Shown piece after piece: positions 1-9,982 of a DNA stretch of 64,000 bases; the first letter of the stretch is position 1; every line of letters begins with the position of its first letter. The notes beneath the pieces are model-generated. The model was not told the origin of the DNA, did not search any database, and saw nothing but the letters and a program-made list of their open reading frames with translations. A program made the translations under genes and the position numbers. The stretch is from Macrolepiota albuminosa (lineage: Eukaryota; Basidiomycota; Agaricomycetes; Agaricales; Agaricaceae). The stretch spans positions 434,001 through 498,000 of the forward strand of contig JAMWFC010000109.1 of the NCBI GenBank assembly GCA_027475525.1, read 5' to 3'.

Positions 1-2
1 AC

Positions 3-116
3 TTGCCGCTTGAAGCGCTAGATATCGACACCGCCAAGCTGAGAGAACTTGAAGAAACCGAATTACTGGACGATGATAACTTGCCGACTCTAGTTGAAGA
101 AGAAGAAAATGATTAG
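3..116 (+). CDS. Pol C-terminus of outer family A element (partial)
   Basis: These 37 codons plus stop are the very end of the integrase part of pol. They match the last codons of the inner copy (about 9442-9555) with only a few base differences, including one Asp-to-Asn change in the acidic tail. The 5' part lies outside the window. The acidic tail follows the GPY/F-type region in the intact copy. Confidence 0.9.
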   Translation: MPLEALDIDTAKLRELEETELLDDDNLPTLVEEEEND

Positions 117-538
117 AAAAGACTATATTGATAAGCTCTTTCTTTCTATTACTTACCTTACTTATCTTTCTTGCCGATACTTACTGTACTATATCTACAG
201 ACATTTTCTTACATAGTCAAGTCGTAGCGCTAGCGTGTCGCCAACGTTTAGCGCCCTGCGCAACTCTTGCCAAGGGTTTTTCGCTATGATGATTTACTGA
301 GTGTTTCCCTTTTTCCTCAAAATTTGTCTAAGTCCCTTACCTATAACTCCTCTTGCTAAAACCTACATTAGAATACTTGCCGCTTGCTTTCTCTTTGCTT
401 TCTTGGCTCTGTGCTGTTGCGCTAACTTACACTATGGGACTTATCCGTTCACTTGACAAAGGGGCGGCAAAAATGTATAATGAAACAGGTGGTATCAAAA
501 ACTATACAGTAAAACGACCTATCTACGCTAAGGTTTGT

Positions 539-1881
539 TTAATTGCTGTCATCATCCATGGGCAAAGAATCGTCAGAGATCGGCAAGGAAGAATCACAAA
601 GAGGGAGCAGGTCGCCAGGCAAGATGTTGTTGGCGGTCTGCCAATCGATGGCGGCTTGGCAATCTGCCTGGTAGTCACGAAGAACGTTGAGGCTACGGCC
701 AAGGTTGGAATAGCACAACCTTAGCGCCATTAGCTGGCCCCGGATTCGTTCACGCTCCCGACCCATTGTCGCCTCCATTGTTGCCGCCCTCCTCGAAAAC
801 CTCTCCAACATCTCCCGTGGGTTAAGCGCCACCACCGGGTACACGAGGTCTTGTCCCAGCCAGTTGAAAGCGTCGCCTGTGACCATTGGCTGCGGCTGGG
901 GAGTCCACAATGGATTGACTCTGGCAACCACAGGGCGCCTAGGCTCCAGGCTGGCAACGTCCTCGGGGTCTGAAACCTTCCAAGGGGCAACGCTACTGTA
1001 GGGAGGCAGCTAGCGCCACTCAGGCTCCTCTCTGGCAACTCCTGCTGCTCCCTCCCCTTCTTCTGCCACTACCTCCCTTGCCGACGTCTCCTCCTCACCA
1101 CCGTCCCGTTGCATCGCCAAGGTTTCCTCTTCACCTTCGGCGTCTTCATCTCCTCCTCCTACCGCTTCTTCTGCCTTCTCCTCATCCCCCATCTCGACGT
1201 CGACGGGAGCGTCTTCCCGCTCCTCTTGAGGCACCTCCCGCTCTCCCACCTCCTGCTCCTTGCCAAGGGACCTAGCCGCCAACTGGATAGGCAACAAGAG
1301 GCCACTTGGGCCAGCCTCTGCGTCACAAGGCGGGAGGCGACTAGCCGCCAACGCCTTCTCCAGGTCCTCCATTTCGGTGTCCTTTGGCGCTGGCGAGGGG
1401 GAAGGCGACGACGATACAACACGGGGGCGCTTTGCTTTGCCCTTCCCCTTGCTTGGGGAAGGGGCTTGTCGTTTTTCTGGGACCGAAGTCCCTTGGCGCT
1501 CGCCGGCGCCTCGATTGCTGACAGATTCCATCCCATCCCCTTGGCGTGTCGGCAACGCCAAGGCGGCTCGTCCAATAGCTGCCATGCCACCGGCAGCGAC
1601 CTTCTTCTTCTGCCCCTCCACAAACTCCCTAGCCCTCCTTACCAGCACAGCATGGGAAAATGTCTTCTCGACGAGAGCATCTGGCGTGCCGCCACGCTCG
1701 CGACTCTTAGCCCCGTCGATGGTGCAAGCGCGTTTCAACGCGCCACAACAATAGCACGGCTGGGCCCCAGTTGGGAACCAGCAGCCTTCTGGGTCGTTGT
1801 CTGCCCAGCACTTGTCGCACTAGCGCTAAGCGTTAGCAAGAAACAAAAAGAGACAGAAAAGTCACTTACCACCCCCCGCGC
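539..1881 (-). pseudogene. Antisense gene of outer family A element: exon 6 and the end of exon 5
   Basis: Reading on the minus strand, 1881-1870 is the last 12 bases of exon 5, 1869-1820 is an intron (GTAAGT...TAG) and 1819-539 is exon 6. The exon begins with the same six-cysteine motif as the inner copy (C-x2-C-x8-C-x8-C-x2-C-x6-C) and keeps the basic KGKGKAKRPR stretch, the acidic low-complexity middle and the C-terminal coiled-coil-like block. One in-frame TAG at 1010-1012 interrupts it; the frame continues unchanged to a stop at 539. Exon 5 is split here by insertion of the inner element; its other part is at 13483-13644. The combined exon 5 length, 174 bp, equals that of the inner copy. 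It is a decayed gene, not expressible as it stands. Confidence 0.8.
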
Positions 1882-2832
1882 TGATAGGACCCTATACAGG
1901 TTAGGCGCATCAACGGCAGGCTCGGCACCGGCTCCGGAAACCTTGCCGCACTCGTTCCGAACTTAGCGCACGCGTTCTACCCATTTTAAGCCATTCCCGA
2001 CGGCCGCGCACGGCAAGAAGCAGATCCAATCAATGATAGCGCCGACGGCAGCAGGAATGACAACTGACAGATGGCATCAGTCACTGATGACAGCGCTTAG
2101 CGAGAAGTTTGATGATCTATCAAAAACTGACGGACAGCTTGGCGTTTGACCTTGGCGTCTGACACCGCTTACCGTCTCGATTTGGCGCCAAACGTCGCTT
2201 AGGTGCTCTGACAGACAGAAGGGTGATGGATTGATGGTTTAGCACCGCGATCTGCCGCCTGGTGGCGCCAAGGGTCCTCAAAGGACGGTAGGGATCGGAA
2301 ACCGTTGGAGCTACCCCTATGAAATTTTCCAGTTTACCGCACTTTGGCGATGGTTGGTCACTAGCGACGGTGAACTCTTGTAGTATATATATTACTTACC
2401 GACTTGTACATAGAGAAGCAGAGGAATAGACCACAGTTTCCCCCACTTACTTCAGTCTCCCTTACGCTCAAGAGCTCATTCACGCTACGGTCGGCAACGT
2501 CAAAACTCATCGGCAGTTGCAGACGTTCGCCAACACTCGACATACTCGCGCCTTGCAACTACGGCAGGCATTATCGACGCTTAGACTTCGCTAAGCATAT
2601 CGTGCTCTTGCCGCTCACATTGCCGTGTTCACTTACCGCATTTTCCTTAGGCGCTTTACCTTAGCGCTTGACACTTGCCGACCCCGTTACCGACTTTCCT
2701 CATTTTTATAGGCGCGTTCTCTGGGACCTGCCCGGGACTCCTCAAATTACTTTTAGCGCGCCCAACGCAAGCTCTTGGTCCGGTAACACTTTAAGTTACA
2801 TTTGTTGCTGACCAAAACTTTGGGCGTCATCA
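1882..2832 (+). repeat. 5' LTR of nested family A element
   Basis: 951 bp, TG...CA ends, the same as 12528-13478. It contains a TATA box at 2384-2391, so U3 is about 500 bp and R-U5 about 440 bp. Short words such as TTACCG, TTGCCG and TAGCGC recur in it on both strands. Confidence 0.97.
2384..2391 (+). promoter_or_regulatory. LTR TATA box
   Basis: TATATATA in the middle of the 5' LTR. The same position in the 3' LTR has the same sequence, and the older outer LTR has TATAAA at 26912-26917. This is the likely core promoter for the genomic RNA; the start site itself is not visible. Confidence 0.6.
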
Positions 2833-2835
2833 AAT

Positions 2836-2853
2836 TGGAGCCCACCGCGAGGG
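2836..2853 (+). other. Putative primer binding site
   Basis: TGGAGCCCACC begins three bases after the 5' LTR. A TGG just inside the LTR is what a tRNA 3'-CCA would pair with. I could not match the following bases to a specific tRNA, so the primer is unknown. Confidence 0.5.
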
Positions 2854-3215
2854 ATCTCTAGGGCAGAATTCCGCCAGAAACCCGTCTTCAGCGTAGGCGC
2901 CGTCTGCTAGAGCAGTCGGCAGAAGGCATAGCTCCTTCCCACCCATCAACCCCACAACCACCTGGTGCCTTACCGGGTCTCTCTTTAGCCCAGGAACTAC
3001 AGAACGCCACTGCAGACGCTTTTCCTGATCTCTTCCCGCATTCCCTCGATTATAGTACCGACGACCCCTTAGCGTCGCCCTTTACCTTACCGCAATCAGT
3101 TACCCCTATCACTCCGTTAACACCGCTTTCACAATTCGCCATTTCTCTTACCCCGTCGCCAATACCTAGAACCCCTTCCCCACCACCGCTAACCGAACTC
3201 GCCAACCCAGTCGCT

Positions 3216-4607
3216 ATGGAACAACAGGTCCAGCGCATGCCGCCACGTAACCACTTCTCGGCACCGAAATGGGATGAGACCAAGCCACGGGAGCTCTCCC
3301 AGTATTTTAAAGAATTGGAGTATCTATTCAGAGATTGTAACATTACCGACCACACGCAGATGAAGGAGTACGCGGCAAGATACGTATCGTATGACACGGC
3401 AGAGACGTGGACAGGTTTGACCGAGTTTGCCGCCTTAGTTCCTGCCGCTCCGCCAGCTCCAGCCCGAGGCGCTTCCTATGAGGACTGGAAGACGGCAGTT
3501 ATCCAGCTGTACCCTGGCGCTGAGGAGGCTACCCGCTACACGGTAAACGAGTTGCAGAAATTAGTACAGGAATCTTTCGACAACGGCACATCTTCGCTTG
3601 GCGCGTTCTCTACGTATTACCGCGAGTTCCAGAAAATCGCTAGGTGGCTCCTGCAGAACGGCAAGCTCTATATTAACGAGGAGCGTCGCCTATTTCAGCA
3701 GGGCATCCCGACTTCACTGTGGACTCGTATTGCCCGTCGCCTAGAGATAGTTCATCAGGCCCATCACCCTGACGAGCCCTATAACGTTGCCGACGTCTTT
3801 GAAGCCGGTAAATGGGTTCTCAAGGGAACGGACACTGGCGTTGGTATACAACGCGCTAGGACGAGCCCACCCCCTGAGCGAACCAACGGTATTATTCCCA
3901 TCCCGCCTCCCACTACCGACTTCGTTAAGAAAGAGGAGCTCAATGCTGCCATTACCGCCGCTGTCGCTTCCGCCATGACACGTATCGAAACCATGATCAC
4001 CACCAACCTCACGGCTAACCGACCCGCTAACGTACCCGCACCTGGCCCTTGCCACTTCTGTGGGGAAATTGGCCATACCATGACTAGAGGACGCTGCGCT
4101 ACCCTTGAGAATTATATTCGGCAAGGGAGAATTCGGAGGGCTATGGACGGCAAGATAGTTCTTACCTCTGGCGCCACCATTCCCAACTACCCGGACAAGA
4201 AGTCCTTCCAGGAGCGAGTTGATGAATGGCATAGGCGCAACCCAGGACAAATCGTTACCGGCACGCTATCTGGCAACGCCAACCCCGACCCAGACCAGGC
4301 GACTCAACAGCAGATGATTCACGAGGTTTTACATTTCGACAGCGTTGGCGACCGCCCTACCTTCTCGCGGGAAGAAAGGATCGCTAAGCTACAGCAGGAG
4401 TTAGATTCGCTTAAGAACCAGGTCTTTGATGGGGTTGAAGTTAAGCAGCCCAAACAACCTCTTAAAGGATACAAGCCGATGCCTCCCGCTAGCAAGTTAC
4501 CGACACCTGCTCCTGCCGCACCTCCTGCCACTGCCCCTGCTCCTGCTTCAGAACCATCGTCGTCCGCTACCGCTCCCGAACCGCCTTTGCCGCCTCTCCA
4601 TCCCTAA
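3216..4607 (+). CDS. gag: Gag of nested family A element
   Basis: 463 codons from the ATG at 3216. The reading frame is open upstream to about 2861 but without an ATG, so 3216 is taken as the start. The N-terminal half is the helical capsid-like region. A zinc knuckle follows at about residues 279-294, with spacing C-x2-C-x4-H-x6-C instead of the usual x4. The C-terminus is Pro/Ala-rich. The ORF stops at 4605-4607 within an imperfect direct repeat (about 4541-4614 against 4616-4679), and the protease continues in another frame. That could be a natural frameshift site or a duplication that broke a fused gag-protease gene; the sequence alone does not decide. Confidence 0.85.
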   Translation: MEQQVQRMPPRNHFSAPKWDETKPRELSQYFKELEYLFRDCNITDHTQMKEYAARYVSYDTAETWTGLTEFAALVPAAPPAPARGASYEDWKTAVIQLYPGAEEATRYTVNELQKLVQESFDNGTSSLGAFSTYYREFQKIARWLLQNGKLYINEERRLFQQGIPTSLWTRIARRLEIVHQAHHPDEPYNVADVFEAGKWVLKGTDTGVGIQRARTSPPPERTNGIIPIPPPTTDFVKKEELNAAITAAVASAMTRIETMITTNLTANRPANVPAPGPCHFCGEIGHTMTRGRCATLENYIRQGRIRRAMDGKIVLTSGATIPNYPDKKSFQERVDEWHRRNPGQIVTGTLSGNANPDPDQATQQQMIHEVLHFDSVGDRPTFSREERIAKLQQELDSLKNQVFDGVEVKQPKQPLKGYKPMPPASKLPTPAPAAPPATAPAPASEPSSSATAPEPPLPPLHP

Positions 4608-4680
4608 CTGCCCCTGCACCTGCACCAGAACCCTCGTCGTCCGCTACCGTTCCAGAACCGCCTTTGCCGCCTTTACATCC

Positions 4681-5604
4681 CTATTCGGGATTCCCGACCG
4701 TTATCACGCTCCCGCACAACGAAACTTTGCCGCTCCCGAGAAACGTCCTGAGGGTGGCTACCGACCTACTGCGCCAATTTTCGACATAGAGAAATCCAAC
4801 CACGTCTTCAACCGTATTATGAAAACCGCCGTCACCTTGTCAGTAGAAGAGCTTTGTAGTATTGCTCCCGACGTCCGCAACCAGGTCAAAACGGCAGTCA
4901 CTCCTCGACGACCCTTGGCGACAGCCGTTGCCGAGGTTGATGAACTTGACGACGCGCTTCCTGGTTTTTCTGTTACTATCGACTCTCCCGACACCGAGGA
5001 GCCTCTTGCCGACCCCATCGCTAACGCCACCTCTGTGGACCCAGTAGAGACCTACCTTAGGTCAGTGGACCATGGAGAGGACCCTGCCATACTTACCGTC
5101 GCTCAAGAATCGCACGCTATTCGCTCAGTTGCGCTAACGGTAGACAACAAGCACGAGGTAGAGGCGATTGTGGATAGCGGTTCCCAAATCATTTCTATGG
5201 CAGCAGAAGTCGCTAACGATCTAGGCCTCATTTATGACCCTACCGTTATATTAAACATGCAGAGCGCTAACGGTACAGTGGACAGATCTTTAGGCCTCGC
5301 CAAGAACGTGCCATGCACCCTTGGCGACATTACATTTTACCTTCAGATACACATCTTACGCTCCCCAGCATACGACTTATTACTCGGCAGACCTTTTGAC
5401 GTCTTGGCGCGATCAGTCGTCAAGACAGTTACCGACGAGGAAACGACCCTCACAATTAGCGACCCCAATTCCGGAATCCGACGAACGGTGCCAACGTTCC
5501 CTAGGGGACAACGAAAAGGCGCCCTCGCTAAGCCACCGGAGTTTACCGACCAGCACGCCAACGAACGACCCCACCGGTGTTTTCACAGACCATCGAGGAG
5601 GTGA
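4681..5604 (+). CDS. Aspartic protease region of nested family A element
   Basis: Open in frame 1, one base off from gag. It contains the retropepsin active site as VDSGS and the downstream LLGRPF motif, which together define a retroviral-type aspartic protease that would cut the Gag-Pol polyprotein. The frame closes at 5602-5604, and the next pol segment is in frame 0, so a second frame change is needed near 5570. No start codon is needed if it is made as a fusion with Gag. Confidence 0.8.
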   Translation, partial: LFGIPDRYHAPAQRNFAAPEKRPEGGYRPTAPIFDIEKSNHVFNRIMKTAVTLSVEELCSIAPDVRNQVKTAVTPRRPLATAVAEVDELDDALPGFSVTIDSPDTEEPLADPIANATSVDPVETYLRSVDHGEDPAILTVAQESHAIRSVALTVDNKHEVEAIVDSGSQIISMAAEVANDLGLIYDPTVILNMQSANGTVDRSLGLAKNVPCTLGDITFYLQIHILRSPAYDLLLGRPFDVLARSVVKTVTDEETTLTISDPNSGIRRTVPTFPRGQRKGALAKPPEFTDQHANERPHRCFHRPSRR

Positions 5605-6293
5605 TTGGCGATGATCACGGAGATGTGGCGCTAACGCTGGAATTTGACCATTCAACTGGTCTTGTAACTGTTTTGTCTACTACTTTTCTTGCCGAAGACG
5701 TTTTAACTACTTTACCCGCTACCGACGCAGAGATTTCCCAGAAAAATCAAAACATTACCGACTCCTCTCTTGCCTACTTGTACCTTACCGCTTCCGAATC
5801 ATTTCAAAACATTGCGTCTACCGATACTTATCTCACTACTCTTCCTGGAGCATCGTCTCCTGCCGTTCTTGGACTTGCCGCTCCTCAGGCTACAGTTCCC
5901 CTTTCCACCTCTGTTTATAATCAGGCTAACGCTCCCAAAAGGAAAGGGGTTCAAGTTAAAAAGAAATATAAGCCAGTTGCGCTTAAAACAAAACCTATCG
6001 CTACGCACTCTCCCGAGACGTTTAGGATCGAGCGCCAGATCATTGGCGACCCTCTTGCCGACATGCCGACCTTATCGCCGAATCCGCCACCTTTTCAGCC
6101 CACAGGACGTTTTACCGCAGAACGCCAGCAGCAGTTCGCCAAGGAGCACGACACAGGATTTTTGACCAAAGATGAGTTGAACGTCCTTACCGATCTCGTC
6201 GCTAAGCAAGACAAAGCCTTCGCTTGGGAGGACTCAGAACGCGGCAGTCTACGTACAGATTTCTTCCCGCCTGTCGTCATCCCGACCATTCCT

Positions 6294-6447
6294 CACGTAC
6301 CGTGGACTGAGCACAACCGACCGTTACCGCCTGGGATCGAAGCCGAGGTCTGCCAGATCATTAGGACCAACACGTACCGTGGACTGAGCACAACCGACCG
6401 TTACCGCCTGGGATCGAAGCCGAGGTCTGCCAGATCATTAGGACCAA
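6294..6447. repeat. Exact 77-bp tandem duplication 1
   Basis: 6294-6370 equals 6371-6447. In family A pol; shifts the frame before the RT palm. Probably an assembly artefact. Confidence 0.9.
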
Positions 6448-6814
6448 ATACAGGCTGGCGTCTACGAACCCTCCAATAGTTCTTACCGCTCTCGTTGGTT
6501 TTGTGTCCTCAAAAAGAACGGCAATCTACGCATAGTTCACAGTCTCGAGCCGCTAAATAGAGTTACAATACGACACTCTGGCGTACCGCCTTTCCCTGAC
6601 CACGTTGCCGAGTCCTTTGCCGGGCGCATTTGTGGCGCCACCCTTGACCTTTACGTTGGCTACGACGAACGTCTGATACACCCTTCTTCCCGAGATCTCA
6701 CCACATTTCAGACTCCGTTTGGCGCACTGCGCCTAGTCACCTTGCCGATGGGCTGGACAAACTCAGTCCCTATATTCCATGACGACATCACATTCATCCT
6801 CCAACCCGAGATAC

Positions 6815-6968
6815 CGCACCATGTCCTTAGCTTCATTGATGACGTTGGCGTCAAAGGTCCCAAAGACTGGCGACTCGTTAACGGCTTACCGCGCACCATG
6901 TCCTTAGCTTCATTGATGACGTTGGCGTCAAAGGTCCCAAAGACTGGCGACTCGTTAACGGCTTACCG
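6815..6968. repeat. Exact 77-bp tandem duplication 2
   Basis: 6815-6891 equals 6892-6968. Duplicates the FIDDV catalytic box of RT. Confidence 0.9.
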
Positions 6969-8137
6969 ACGACCCATCCGAGAACCCCAACATTCGCTTA
7001 GCGCTATGGGAGTTTTTCTTGCTGCTCAATCGAGTTCTCCAACGTATGAAGTATAGCGGTGGCACCTTTAGCGGTCACAAGCTCCTTCTTTGTGCGCCAA
7101 GGTTCAAAATACTTGGTCACATCTGCACTCCCGGCGGTCGCATTCCCGACGAGTCTCGCTTAGCACTCTTGGAGCGCTGGGGTCCTTGCCGCGACTTATC
7201 TGAAGTTCGCGCCTTTCTTGGTACCGTTGGCGTTCTCAGGATATTCGTCAAGAACTTTGCCCATCGCGCACATGCCCTTAACCGACTCACCCGCGCCAAC
7301 GAGCCCTTCGAATTTGGGCCAGACCAGGTCACTGCCCAACGCGACTTAGTAAAAGCCCTACAAGACGCCAAGCCCCTAGTTCCCATCGATTATACCTCTG
7401 CCGACCCTGTTATCTTGGCGGTGGATACCTCGTACATTGCCGTTGGTTACTTCTTGTGCCAGTGCCTTAGCGACAATCGGAAACAGCGACGTTACAACCG
7501 CTTTGGGTCCATCACGCTAAACGACAGAGAGTCTCGCTACAGTCAGCCTAAGCTAGAGCTCTATGGACTCTTCAAAGCCTTCCGGTCGCTAAAGATGTAT
7601 TTGATTGGCGTGCGGAACCTTATTGTTGAGGTCGACGCTAGGTACATCAAAGGCATGCTGCAGAATCCCGATATCCAGCCATCCGCTAGCATGAACCGGT
7701 GGGTAGTCGCCATCCTCATGTTTCACTTTGAGCTGGTACACGTCAAGAGCTCTTTCCACGGCCCAGATGGACTCTCTAGGCGACCACGACAGCCTGGCGA
7801 CCCGGCAGTGGACCCACAGGCTGATAGCGATTTCGAGGACTGGATCGACCGCTTACACGGTTTCGTGCATCTCATACAACAGCCAATCCCCCTACTACGA
7901 CGGCAACAGCCTACCAGTATCCTGTTACATCCCATCGTCCCTTACCGCCCCGAGACCTTTAGCGCACCCCTCACGTTCTACACGGCAAGCATTTTTAGTC
8001 AACACTCACCTCCAGTAAAAGTCGTACAGGAACCGCAGTCGCTAAGAGAAGACAGCAAAAACCTGACCTACGATGCCGTCCCCCGATCCGCCAAGGCAAA
8101 GGCGGAAGACAGTCGCTTGTTAGTAGTTGAGCAATAA
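6968..8137 (+). CDS. Reverse transcriptase thumb and RNase H of nested family A element
   Basis: Open in frame 2. The N-terminal part holds the thumb and connection region (LNRVLQRMKYSGGTFSG, then a block ending GHICTPGGRIPD). The RNase H domain begins near 7395 with the first acidic motif ILAVDTS, then ELYGLFKAF, then VEVDARYIKGML, and ends near GPDGLSRRP. It would degrade the RNA strand of the hybrid during reverse transcription. A 77-bp duplication (8059-8212) creates a stop at 8135-8137; with one copy removed, the frame runs straight into the integrase. Confidence 0.85.
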   Translation, partial: DDPSENPNIRLALWEFFLLLNRVLQRMKYSGGTFSGHKLLLCAPRFKILGHICTPGGRIPDESRLALLERWGPCRDLSEVRAFLGTVGVLRIFVKNFAHRAHALNRLTRANEPFEFGPDQVTAQRDLVKALQDAKPLVPIDYTSADPVILAVDTSYIAVGYFLCQCLSDNRKQRRYNRFGSITLNDRESRYSQPKLELYGLFKAFRSLKMYLIGVRNLIVEVDARYIKGMLQNPDIQPSASMNRWVVAILMFHFELVHVKSSFHGPDGLSRRPRQPGDPAVDPQADSDFEDWIDRLHGFVHLIQQPIPLLRRQQPTSILLHPIVPYRPETFSAPLTFYTASIFSQHSPPVKVVQEPQSLREDSKNLTYDAVPRSAKAKAEDSRLLVVEQ

Positions 8138-8212
8138 ACCTGACCTACGATGCCGTCCCCCGATCCGCCAAGGCAAAGGCGGAAGACAGTCGCTTGTTAG
8201 TAGTTGAGCAAT
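8059..8212. repeat. Exact 77-bp tandem duplication 3
   Basis: 8059-8135 equals 8136-8212. Creates a stop between RNase H and integrase; dropping one copy restores the frame. Confidence 0.92.
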
Positions 8213-9555
8213 GGATCCAAGACCTTAAGCGACCCCCAGACCTTACCGACGAACAATACGCTACCTTTATCCGCTATGCTACCCGCTTCTTCTTTACCGA
8301 CAACCGACTTTGGCGACGAAATCGAGATGGCGCTCACAAGCTGATCATCAAGCCAGAAGGTCGCTTACGAGTCTTGCGCGCTATGCATGACGAGCTAGGT
8401 CATAGAGGTCTGTACGCTACTCGAGCTTCTCTGTTAGAACGCTTCTGGTGGCCACACGCTAGTGCCGACATCGCCTGGTACATCAGGACCTGCCACCTCT
8501 GCCAAATCCAACAGACACGCCAAGTGCTCATACCGCCAACCGTTGCAACGCCAGCTCCCCTCTTCAGCAAAATCTACGTCGATACCATGCACATGCCCAA
8601 ATCTGGTCGCTATAAGTACATCATTCAAGGTCGTTGCTCGCTAATCCACTGGCCTGAGTTTTGCATGCTTCAAAGAGAAAATACCGAGGCGGTCGCCAAG
8701 TGGCTATTTGAGGACGTCATTTGCCGTTGGGGAGCGCTAAGAGAAATCGTCACGGATAACGGTGCGCCCATCATCAAAGCGCTAACCTACCTCGCCAAGA
8801 AATACAACATTCACCACATTCGAGTGTCTGGCTACAACAAGCGCGCCAATGGCCTGGTAGAGAGACCCCACTTTGACGTTCGCCAAGCGCTCTTCAAGGC
8901 TGTCGATGGCGACGAGTCTCGTTGGAGTGAAGCGACCTACTCAGTATTTTGGTCGGAAAGAGTTACCATTCGTAAGCGCATGGGTTGTTCTCCCTATTAC
9001 GCGGCTACTGGCACCCATCCGTTACTCCCTGCCGACATTATAGAAGCGACATATCTTCAGCCAGCGCCCAACAGTATCTTAGCGACTACCGACCTTGTCG
9101 CCAGACGAGCTATTGACCTCCAACGAAGGAAAGAAGATTTGGAGCGACTTCATGAAGTAGTCTTTAGCGCCCGTCGCCAAGCAGCCCTGCGATTCGAGAC
9201 CGAGCATAGCGCTACCATCAAAGATTACAACTTCCCGAGGGGCGCGCTAGTGCTTATGCGCAACTCCAAAATCGAGACTTCATACAACAAGAAAATGCGC
9301 CCGCGCTATCTGGGACCTTTGGTAGTTATCTCTCGTAACCGTGGAGGCGCTTACGTGCTCTGTGAATTAGATGGTTCAGTACTGCATCGACCTGTTGCCG
9401 CTTTTCGCCTATTACCGTATCTCGCCAGGGAACAAATCGACTTGCCGCTTGAAGCGCTAGATATCGACACCGCCAAGCTGAGAGAACTTGAAGAAACCGA
9501 ATTACTAGACGATGATGACTTGCCGACTCTCGTTGAAGAAGAAGAAAATGATTAG
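8194..9555 (+). CDS. Integrase of nested family A element
   Basis: Covers the whole integrase. The HHCC zinc domain is at about 8386-8515 (HDELGHRG ... CHLCQ). The catalytic core has Asp in VDTMH (about 8578-8592), Asp in VTDNGAP (about 8749-8769) and Glu in GLVERPH, the DDE triad. A GPY/F-type module (RYLGPLVV) and an acidic tail follow, with stop TAG at 9553-9555. I see no chromodomain, unlike family B. The upstream boundary is not a start codon, because the protein should be cut from a polyprotein. Confidence 0.92.
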   Translation: MLVVEQWIQDLKRPPDLTDEQYATFIRYATRFFFTDNRLWRRNRDGAHKLIIKPEGRLRVLRAMHDELGHRGLYATRASLLERFWWPHASADIAWYIRTCHLCQIQQTRQVLIPPTVATPAPLFSKIYVDTMHMPKSGRYKYIIQGRCSLIHWPEFCMLQRENTEAVAKWLFEDVICRWGALREIVTDNGAPIIKALTYLAKKYNIHHIRVSGYNKRANGLVERPHFDVRQALFKAVDGDESRWSEATYSVFWSERVTIRKRMGCSPYYAATGTHPLLPADIIEATYLQPAPNSILATTDLVARRAIDLQRRKEDLERLHEVVFSARRQAALRFETEHSATIKDYNFPRGALVLMRNSKIETSYNKKMRPRYLGPLVVISRNRGGAYVLCELDGSVLHRPVAAFRLLPYLAREQIDLPLEALDIDTAKLRELEETELLDDDDLPTLVEEEEND

Positions 9556-9982
9556 AAAAGAATATATTGATGAGCTCTCTTTTTCTATTACCTATCTTAC
9601 TTATCTCTCTTGCCGATACTTACTGTACTATATCCAACAGACAATTCTTTACATAGTCAAGTCGCAGCGCTAGCGTGTCGCCAACGTTTAGCGCATTGCG
9701 CAACTCTCGCCAAGGGTTTTTCGCTATGATGATTTACTGAGCGTTTCCCTTTCCTCAAAATTTGTCTAAGTCCCTCACATATTACTGTTCTTGCTAATAC
9801 CTACCTCAGAATACTTACCGCTTGCTTTCTCTTTGCTATACTTTCCTTGCTCTCTGCCGCTACGCTAACTCAGATTATTGGACTCAATTCCTCCACTCGG
9901 CAGGGAAACACAAAATTTATATAAAGAAATCGAGGCGCCAACAAAAATATATGTACAGACGGCCTATCTACTCTAAGGTCCG
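9556..9982 (+). other. Convergent spacer between pol and the antisense gene
   Basis: 427 bp, AT-rich in its second half, with no ORF I trust. The sense pol transcript and the antisense gene both end here, so it must hold both 3' ends or be overrun by one of the transcripts. The outer copy has the matching stretch at 117-538. Confidence 0.6.

Larger units (their letters stand above)
5577..6970 (+). pseudogene. Pol N-terminus and reverse transcriptase (broken)
   Basis: 5577-6479 reads as the region between protease and reverse transcriptase. From about 6448 the palm domain follows in another frame: a FCVLKKNG block, a LDLYVGYD block, FQTPFGALRL, and the catalytic box as FIDDV near 6831-6845. 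Two exact 77-bp tandem duplications interrupt it (6294-6447 and 6815-6968), each shifting the frame. Removing them does not fully restore the frame: one base still seems missing near 6447, and another frame change remains near 6968. So artefact and real decay are probably mixed here. Confidence 0.8.

Noticed and set aside
1109..1966. Plus-strand ORF of 285 codons
   Set aside because: Same shadow effect in the outer copy; runs through an intron and into the LTR.
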